Part shown: one piece after another, positions 6,824 through 11,193 of the stretch
How positions within the stretch are numbered: position 1 is the stretch's first letter
Layout of the letters: every line of letters begins with the position of its first letter
Program-made: the position numbers and the translations under genes
The notes under the pieces: model-generated
The model's input: only the letters and a program-made list of their open reading frames with translations
Database searches by the model: none
Told to the model about the DNA's origin: nothing
From: Pseudomonadota bacterium
GTDB lineage: Bacteria > Pseudomonadota > Gammaproteobacteria > Burkholderiales > Burkholderiaceae
NCBI GenBank assembly: GCA_023441105.1
Contig: JAEZQX010000092.1
Coordinates: 1-11,193 of the forward strand
Length of the DNA: 11,193 bases
Direction: 5' to 3'

Positions 6824-6845
6824 CGCCGTCCGGTGCCGAAGCCGG

Positions 6846-6876
6846 GGTCGCGAGCCGCCATGCGGCCGCGGCGACC
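6846..6876 (+). other. Stem-loop between the TRAP binding-protein and small-permease genes
   Basis: Outer arms GGTCGC (6846-6851) and GCGACC (6871-6876) enclose an inner perfect hairpin GCCGC-CAT-GCGGC (6854-6866). It lies 23 nt after the dctP stop in a 178-nt gap and has no T-run. Such intercistronic hairpins often protect the upstream mRNA and lower expression of downstream membrane genes; that role is inferred. Confidence 0.45.
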
Positions 6877-7001
6877 GGCGACGGTACCTGCGGTGCCCCA
6901 GGCCGGCCCACACCGGCGCAGGGCGCCACGATCACCCTGAGCACCTGCCTGTCCCGCCTTCGCGCGGGCGGCGGGCGGCGTCGCAACGATCCGGAGCAAC
7001 G

Positions 7002-7496
7002 ATGAGGAACTTCATACTGGCGCTCGACCGGCGCGTGACCGGGACCGTCTTCTTCCTGGCCTGCGTCCTGCTCGCCATCGTCTCGATCCTGGGCATCTGG
7101 CAGGTCGGCACCCGGTTCCTGTTCTCGCAGCCTTCCACCTGGACCGAGGAGCTGATGCGCCGGCTGCTGGTGTGGATGGTGATGCTCGGTGCCGCGGTGG
7201 CCTTCCGCCACGGCGCGCTGATCTCGGTCGACCTGATGCTGAAGACCGCGCGCGGCCGCTGGCGGACCTTCGTCAACGGCGTCATCACCGTCACCTCGCT
7301 GGCGCTGCTGGGCGTGTTGATCTGGTTCGGCTTCGACCTGGTGTGGCGCATCCGCTTCCAGACCTGGGCGAGCCTCGACTTCCTGTCGATGGGCTGGGCC
7401 TACGCCTCGATCCCGGTGGGCGCCGCAGTCAGCGTCATCGGCCTGATCGCGCACCAGCTCGATCCGGTCGACGAGCAGCTCGACACCGCGCAGTAG
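7002..7496 (+). CDS. dctQ: TRAP transporter small permease, DctQ family
   Basis: The 164-residue small membrane subunit that works with DctM in sodium-driven TRAP import. Four hydrophobic segments are visible near 15-35, 53-68, 91-111 and 132-150. Between the first two is the family motif WTEELMRR at 47-54, with FRHGALISVDL near 68-78 just after the second, as in most DctQ proteins. The length is normal. ATG at 7002 has GGAG 6 nt upstream. It follows dctP after 178 nt containing a stem-loop and precedes dctM by 30 nt, so the two membrane subunits are very likely translated from the same message. The family call is secure; the solute is set by the binding protein and is unknown. Confidence 0.93.
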   Translation: MRNFILALDRRVTGTVFFLACVLLAIVSILGIWQVGTRFLFSQPSTWTEELMRRLLVWMVMLGAAVAFRHGALISVDLMLKTARGRWRTFVNGVITVTSLALLGVLIWFGFDLVWRIRFQTWASLDFLSMGWAYASIPVGAAVSVIGLIAHQLDPVDEQLDTAQ

Positions 7497-7526
7497 CCCT
7501 CCCGCCTCTCTTCGACAGGAAGCACC

Positions 7527-9074
7527 ATGTCCATCACCATGCTGATCACGATGCTGGTCTGCTTTGCGTTCAGCGTCTCCGTGGCCGTCTCGATCGGCCT
7601 GGCGGCATCGATCGGTCTTGCCATTTCCGATCCCTCGCGGATGATCCTGGTGCCGAAGGAGATGTTCAGCGCGCTGGACAAGTTCCCGCTGGCGGCGATC
7701 CCGTTCTTCATCCTCGCCGGCAACCTGATGGAGACCGGCGGCATCTCGCAGCGGCTGGTCGACTTCGCCCGCTCGATCGTCGGCGGCATCCAGGGCGGCC
7801 TGCCGATGACCTGCGTCCTGACCTGCATGATCTTCGCCGCCGTGTCGGGATCGTCGGTGGCCACCACCTTCGCCATCGGGGCGATCCTGATCCCGGCGCT
7901 GATCCGGCAGGGCTACCCGGTCACCTATGCCGCGGCGCTGCAGGCGACGTCGGCCGAGCTGGGCGTCATCATCCCACCGTCGATCCCGATGATCCTGTTC
8001 GGCGTCGCCGCCGAAGTCTCGATCGGCGAACTGTTCATCGCCGGCATCCTGCCCGGCCTGTTCATCGGCCTGTCGCTGATGCTGTTCGTGCACATCTACT
8101 GCCGCATCAAGGGGTGGGGCAAGAACGACGGCGTCGGCCGCGGCTCGCTGATGTCGACCGCATCCAAGGCGGGCTGGGCGCTGCTGATGCCGGTGATCAT
8201 CCTCGGCGGCATCTACGGCGGGATCTTCACGCCGACGGAAGCGGCGGCGGTGGCGGTGTTCTACGCGCTGCTGGTGGGCATGTTCCTGCACCGCGAGCTG
8301 AAGCCGTCGCACCTGCCGGCGATCTTCCGCAAGTCGGTGATCTCGAGCGCGGTGATCATGTTCATCATCGCCAATGCCGGCGTGTTCGCCTACATGATCA
8401 CCCGAGCCGGCATCCCGGAGGCGATCGGCCAGTGGCTGACCGAGATCCTCAGTTCGCCCGCCTGGTTCCTGCTGGGCGTCAACGCGACGCTGTTCGTGAT
8501 CGGCATGTTCATCGAGACCTCGGCGGCGATCATCGTGCTCGCGCCGATCCTGGTGCCGGTGGCGATGCACTTCGACATCGACCCGGTCCACTTCGGGATC
8601 ATCATGGTCGTGAACCTGGCGCTCGGCATGATCACGCCGCCGTTCGGCGTCAATCTGTTCGCCGCCTGCGCGGTGGCGCGGATCTCGCTCGACCGGATCG
8701 TCAAGCACCTGCTGGCCTTCGTGCTGGTGATCATCGCCTGCCTGACGGTCATCACCTACGTGCCGCCGATCTCCCTGTTCCTGCGGGACGCAGTCTACAA
8801 GGCGGCGCCCGGCCCCGGCGACACGGTGGCCCCTTCCGGCGGATCGGGCGCGAGTTCGCTCGCCCCGGCGGGCGTCGCTCCGGCCGGTGTCGGCCCCTCG
8901 GGAGCCGGATCGTCGGCAACCGGGACTTCGGATCTCGGGCCGTCCGGCATCGGCCCCTCGGGGATCGGCCCTTCCGGCATCGGACCGGTGGGACCCTCGC
9001 CGCAGGGAGATGCGTCGATCGGGCCATCGCCGGTCGGGCCATCGCCGGCACCCGATTCAGCGCCGCGTAACTGA
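7527..9074 (+). CDS. dctM: TRAP transporter large permease, DctM family, with a Gly/Pro/Ser repeat tail
   Basis: The main transport subunit of the TRAP system, a polytopic inner-membrane protein of the ion-transporter superfamily. The family core spans about residues 1-425, the usual full length. It includes PFFILAGNLMETGGISQRLV near 59-78, FAAVSGSSVATT near 103-114, GVIIPPSIPMILFGV near 146-160, GGIYGGIFTPTEAAAVAVFY near 227-246 and LALGMITPPFGVNLF near 364-378. Residues 426-515 are an extra hydrophilic, disordered-looking tail made of Gly, Pro, Ser, Ala and Val/Ile with pentapeptide repeats. ATG at 7527 has AGGAAG 6 nt upstream and lies 30 nt after dctQ. The tail stays in frame to a TGA at 9072-9074 and keeps GC-rich third positions. 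Whether it is expressed or arose from loss of the original stop cannot be told here. Confidence 0.94.
   Translation: MSITMLITMLVCFAFSVSVAVSIGLAASIGLAISDPSRMILVPKEMFSALDKFPLAAIPFFILAGNLMETGGISQRLVDFARSIVGGIQGGLPMTCVLTCMIFAAVSGSSVATTFAIGAILIPALIRQGYPVTYAAALQATSAELGVIIPPSIPMILFGVAAEVSIGELFIAGILPGLFIGLSLMLFVHIYCRIKGWGKNDGVGRGSLMSTASKAGWALLMPVIILGGIYGGIFTPTEAAAVAVFYALLVGMFLHRELKPSHLPAIFRKSVISSAVIMFIIANAGVFAYMITRAGIPEAIGQWLTEILSSPAWFLLGVNATLFVIGMFIETSAAIIVLAPILVPVAMHFDIDPVHFGIIMVVNLALGMITPPFGVNLFAACAVARISLDRIVKHLLAFVLVIIACLTVITYVPPISLFLRDAVYKAAPGPGDTVAPSGGSGASSLAPAGVAPAGVGPSGAGSSATGTSDLGPSGIGPSGIGPSGIGPVGPSPQGDASIGPSPVGPSPAPDSAPRN
8937..9048 (+). repeat. 15-bp coding repeats (GPSGI/GPSPx pentapeptides) in the dctM tail
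   Basis: Three consecutive 15-bp units encode GPSGI-GPSGI-GPSGI (residues 471-485, bases 8937-8981). They use different synonymous codons, so the peptide is kept better than the DNA. Two more units, GGGCCATCGCCGG at 9021 and again at 9036, encode GPSPV and GPSPA. Related APAGV-APAGV-GPSGA units lie earlier, at residues 446-460. Confidence 0.75.
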
Positions 9075-9081
9075 CAGGGTC

Positions 9082-9101
9082 CCGGAGCGGGCCCGCTCCG
9101 G
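9082..9101 (+). terminator. Perfect 20-bp GC palindrome after dctM, possible terminator
   Basis: CCGGAGCGGGCCCGCTCCGG is self-complementary over its full length and begins 7 nt after the dctM stop. As RNA it folds to a strong 7-bp stem with a GGGCCC loop. No T-run follows (CCTTGCGG), so it is not a classical intrinsic terminator. It could be an mRNA 3'-end stabiliser or part of a Rho-dependent end. Confidence 0.4.
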
Positions 9102-9226
9102 CCTTGCGGCCGCCCGGCCGCCCGGCGACCCGGCCGGTGGCTGGACCCGGTCTCCCACAGCGGGCTTCCCGGGCCGATGTCGAAGACTACCGGACCCAGG
9201 GAGGTGCCGGTGGCTCGTTCCCGACG

Positions 9227-9232
9227 TAGGAT
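9227..9232 (+). promoter_or_regulatory. Possible -10 hexamer of the amidase gene
   Basis: TAGGAT lies 82 nt before the amidase start in an otherwise GC-rich 240-nt gap that also holds an 8-bp tandem repeat (GGCCGCCC, 9108-9123). It matches the sigma-70 -10 at four of six bases; no -35 is evident. Confidence 0.22.
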
Positions 9233-9314
9233 GCGTAAGTGGTCGATTCAGCCGCGCCAGCGATCGCATCCGGCCCATGCTTCGAGCAGGGGCCTTCACG
9301 AGGAGCAACGCAAG

Positions 9315-10727
9315 ATGACGCAACTGCACGAGCTCACCGCCACCGCCGCCCGCTCGGCGCTCGCCCGCGGCGAAGCGAGCTGCATCGACTACGTCCGCGC
9401 CCTGGTCGAACGTGCCGGCCGGTTGGCGTCGCTCAACGCGCTGACGGCGCAGGATGCCGACGCGCTCCTGGCCGCTGCGGCCGCGGTCGACCGCAGCGGC
9501 AGCGCCCGCGACGGCGCGCGCCTGCTGGCCGGCATCCCGGTTGCCCTGAAGGACAACATCGACACAGTTGCCCTGCCGACCACCGGCGGCACCGGGGCGC
9601 TGCAGGGCCGGCACCCGCGACGCAACGCGCCGATCGCGCAAGCCCTCTTCGACGCCGGGGCGCTGCTGGCGGGCAAGGCCAACATGCACGAGCTCGCCTT
9701 CGGCATCACCAACAACAATGCGGTGACCGGCGCCACCCGCAACCCGTACGATCCGCGCATGATCCCGGGCGGCAGCAGCGGCGGCTCGGCCGCGGCGGTC
9801 GCGGCGCGCATGGTGCCGGTGGCGATCGGCACCGACACCGGCGCCTCGGTGCGTCTGCCGGCGGCGCTGTGCGGAGTGTTCGGCTTTCGGCCGACCGTCG
9901 GGCGCTATCCGAAGGGCGGCGTCGTGCCGATCAGCCACACCCGCGATACACCGGGTCCGATCGCCCGCGACATGGCCGACATCCGCCTGCTCGACCGCAT
10001 CCTGGCGGCCGATCGCTCGCCCGATGAAACGGCGTCCCTGCGCGGGCTGCGCCTCGGCATCGCCCGGCGCGACTTCTTCGACGGTGCCGATCCGCAGGTG
10101 GCGCAGGTAGTCGACGAGGCGCTGGCCAGGCTGGACGCGGCCGGCGTCGAGCTGGTCGAGGCCGAGATCGCCGGCTTGCGCGAGCTCAACGACGCCGTCG
10201 GCTTCGCGGTCGCGCTCTACGAGCTGGGCCAGGACCTGCCGGCCTACCTCGAGGAGGCGGGCTACCCGATGACGCTGCAGGAAATTGCGCAGGGCATCCG
10301 CAGCCCCGACGTGGCCGGTATCGTGGCATCGCAACTCGGCGACGCGGCGGTGCCGCGCGCCGCCTACGAAGCAGCGCTGCAGACCCGGGTCCGGCTGCAG
10401 GCCGCCTATGCCGACTACTTCAGCGGCAACCGGCTGGACGCGATGATCTTCCCGACCGCCATCCTGCCGGCACGGCCGATCGGCGACGACCTGACGGTCG
10501 AGCTCAACGGCGAACAGGTGCCGACCTTCTTCACCTTCATCCGCAACACCGACCCCGGCAGCAACGCCGCCATTCCGGGCATCAGCCTGCCTGCCGGGCT
10601 GACGGCGCAAGGACTGCCGGTCGGCATCGAGCTCGACAGCCCTGCGGGCAGCGACCGGCGGCTGCTGGCCATCGCCGCGGCGATCGAGCCGCTGCTGCCG
10701 CGCCTGCCACCGCCACCCGAGCGCTAG
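9315..10727 (+). CDS. Amidase-signature family hydrolase (indoleacetamide/mandelamide hydrolase-like)
   Basis: A 470-residue amide hydrolase of the amidase-signature family. The Ser-cisSer-Lys triad is complete: Lys79 in VALKDNID, Ser154 in PGGSSGGSAAAVAA and nucleophile Ser178 in GTDTGASVRLPAALCGVFGF. The GAS form of the nucleophile motif, the KANMHELAFGITNNN segment (121-135) and a C-terminal region with FPTAILPARPIG and NTDPGSNAAIPGISLPAGL recall IaaH and mandelamide hydrolases more than GatA. ATG at 9315 has AGGAG 9 nt upstream. The frame stays open 46 codons further back, but without family sequence. No GatB or GatC gene is next to it. It follows the TRAP operon by 240 nt with a palindrome between, so it may have its own promoter. 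Functional coupling to the TRAP importer is a guess; the exact substrate is unknown. Confidence 0.9.
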   Translation: MTQLHELTATAARSALARGEASCIDYVRALVERAGRLASLNALTAQDADALLAAAAAVDRSGSARDGARLLAGIPVALKDNIDTVALPTTGGTGALQGRHPRRNAPIAQALFDAGALLAGKANMHELAFGITNNNAVTGATRNPYDPRMIPGGSSGGSAAAVAARMVPVAIGTDTGASVRLPAALCGVFGFRPTVGRYPKGGVVPISHTRDTPGPIARDMADIRLLDRILAADRSPDETASLRGLRLGIARRDFFDGADPQVAQVVDEALARLDAAGVELVEAEIAGLRELNDAVGFAVALYELGQDLPAYLEEAGYPMTLQEIAQGIRSPDVAGIVASQLGDAAVPRAAYEAALQTRVRLQAAYADYFSGNRLDAMIFPTAILPARPIGDDLTVELNGEQVPTFFTFIRNTDPGSNAAIPGISLPAGLTAQGLPVGIELDSPAGSDRRLLAIAAAIEPLLPRLPPPPER

Positions 10728-10936
10728 CGCGTCGCCGCTGCCCGACGTGGTGTGACTGCCACATCCGGCGCGCCGGTCCGGACCGCCCGACTGCCGGGTC
10801 GCGCGTATAGCCGAATCCGCGCCGCCGCGGGCGCGCGCCGACGAATGGATGGCGCGGAGGGGCCGGGCGATTGGTCATTCGCCGCGCATGGAGTGAAAAT
10901 GCGGGTTTGCCTCGCCAGCCTCAGCCGCCGTCCGAA
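10728..10936. other. Intergenic region between the amidase gene and glgP
   Basis: These 209 nt hold no credible gene on either strand. A weak promoter candidate is TTGGTC (10871-10876) and GAAAAT (10895-10900), 18 bp apart. They match the -35 at three and the -10 at four of six bases, and end 36 nt before the glgP start. I see no terminator after the amidase gene. Confidence 0.35.
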
Positions 10937-11193
10937 ATGCTCAATCGCGTCAACGTCGAGAACTTCCGCTTCGACCCGGTCAACCAGAACGATCCGGAGT
11001 CCCTGCGCCACTACGTCGCCAACCGGCTGCTCTATTCGGTGGGCAAGGATCCCGCCACCGCCACCCAGGCGGACTGGTTCACCGCGCTGGCCCAGGTCGC
11101 GCGCGACCGGTTGGTCGAACGCTGGATGGAGACGACTCGCAAGCAGTACGAGCAGAAGTCCAAGCGGGTCTACTACCTGTCGATGGAATTCCT
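10937..11193 (+). CDS. glgP: Glycogen/alpha-glucan phosphorylase, N-terminal fragment
   Basis: The first 85 codons of a glycogen phosphorylase, the cytoplasmic PLP enzyme that releases glucose-1-phosphate from alpha-1,4-glucans. The fragment has the family start: residues 22-36 (SLRHYVANRLLYSVG), then DRLVERWMETTRKQYEQKSK and the strongly conserved RVYYLSMEF at 77-85, cut by the window edge. The PLP lysine and catalytic domain lie beyond the edge. ATG at 10937 is chosen as the nearest in-frame ATG that gives a normal N-terminus. Its ribosome binding site is poor, and an in-frame TTG at 10907 is an alternative. It is unrelated in function to the catabolic genes upstream and probably opens a separate glycogen locus. 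The family call is firm despite truncation. Confidence 0.92.
   Translation, partial: MLNRVNVENFRFDPVNQNDPESLRHYVANRLLYSVGKDPATATQADWFTALAQVARDRLVERWMETTRKQYEQKSKRVYYLSMEF

Noticed and set aside
6816..8708. A 630-codon minus-strand open frame antisense to the TRAP permeases
   Set aside because: Its translation is dominated by Arg, Asp, His and Gln, with no domain. It exists because the membrane-protein codons read backwards lack stops.
8937..9048. The 15-bp repeats as a CRISPR array or minisatellite
   Set aside because: There are no repeat-spacer units. The period is a multiple of three, the copies differ by synonymous changes, and they form pentapeptides within a continuing frame.
8802..9074. 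The dctM tail as a separate small gene or a frameshifted artefact
   Set aside because: There is no stop between core and tail, no new start with a ribosome binding site, and third positions remain GC-rich in the same frame. A frameshift cannot be fully excluded without reads, so the tail is reported as a finding instead.
9177..9314. A 46-residue N-terminal extension of the amidase
   Set aside because: There is no family similarity, it includes a possible promoter hexamer, and the ATG at 9315 has a good AGGAG.

Overview
This is a high-GC window, almost certainly from a Gram-negative proteobacterium. Evidence includes Sec-type periplasmic binding proteins, TRAP and ABC importers, strong GGAG-type ribosome binding sites and GC-rich third codon positions. 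A betaproteobacterium is my best guess, but that is inference from gene style. No mobile element, CRISPR array, tRNA or rRNA is visible. The content is mostly catabolic and uptake genes.

Layout. (a) Positions 1-2076, minus strand: an ABC importer operon of the nitrate/sulfonate/taurine (SsuABC/TauABC-like) superfamily, ordered binding protein, permease, ATPase. The ATPase runs off the left edge, where the last ~50 bases are a suspicious G/C homopolymer tract. (b) 2077-2335: a divergent intergenic region with a 12-bp tandem repeat and a GC hairpin in the leader of the next gene. (c) 2336-4027, plus strand: urocanate hydratase (hutU). (d) 4180-4776: an AhpD/carboxymuconolactone-decarboxylase-like protein with a CxxCxxH motif. 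(e) 4885-5733: N-formylglutamate deformylase (hutG). (f) 5831-9074: a complete TRAP transporter (DctP, DctQ, DctM), whose DctM carries an unusual ~90-residue Gly/Pro/Ser pentapeptide-repeat tail. (g) 9315-10727: an amidase-signature hydrolase resembling the indoleacetamide/mandelamide hydrolase branch. (h) 10937 to the right edge: the start of glycogen phosphorylase (glgP).

How they may work together. HutU and HutG are the second and last steps of the histidine-to-glutamate pathway that uses formylglutamate. The first, third and fourth enzymes (HutH, HutI, HutF) and the HutC repressor are not here. Two importers of different classes flank the hut genes: the ABC system divergent from hutU, and the TRAP system directly behind hutG. 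A reasonable inference is that one imports urocanate or a related imidazole/N-acyl amino acid, and that the TRAP system plus amidase handles a carboxylate or amide. The sequence alone does not fix either substrate.

Main oddities: the repeat tail on DctM, a shared CAGGC-N(1-2)-CGTAACAT element upstream of both hut genes, and the likely low-quality left edge. I see no clear evidence of a wholly new defence or mobile system.
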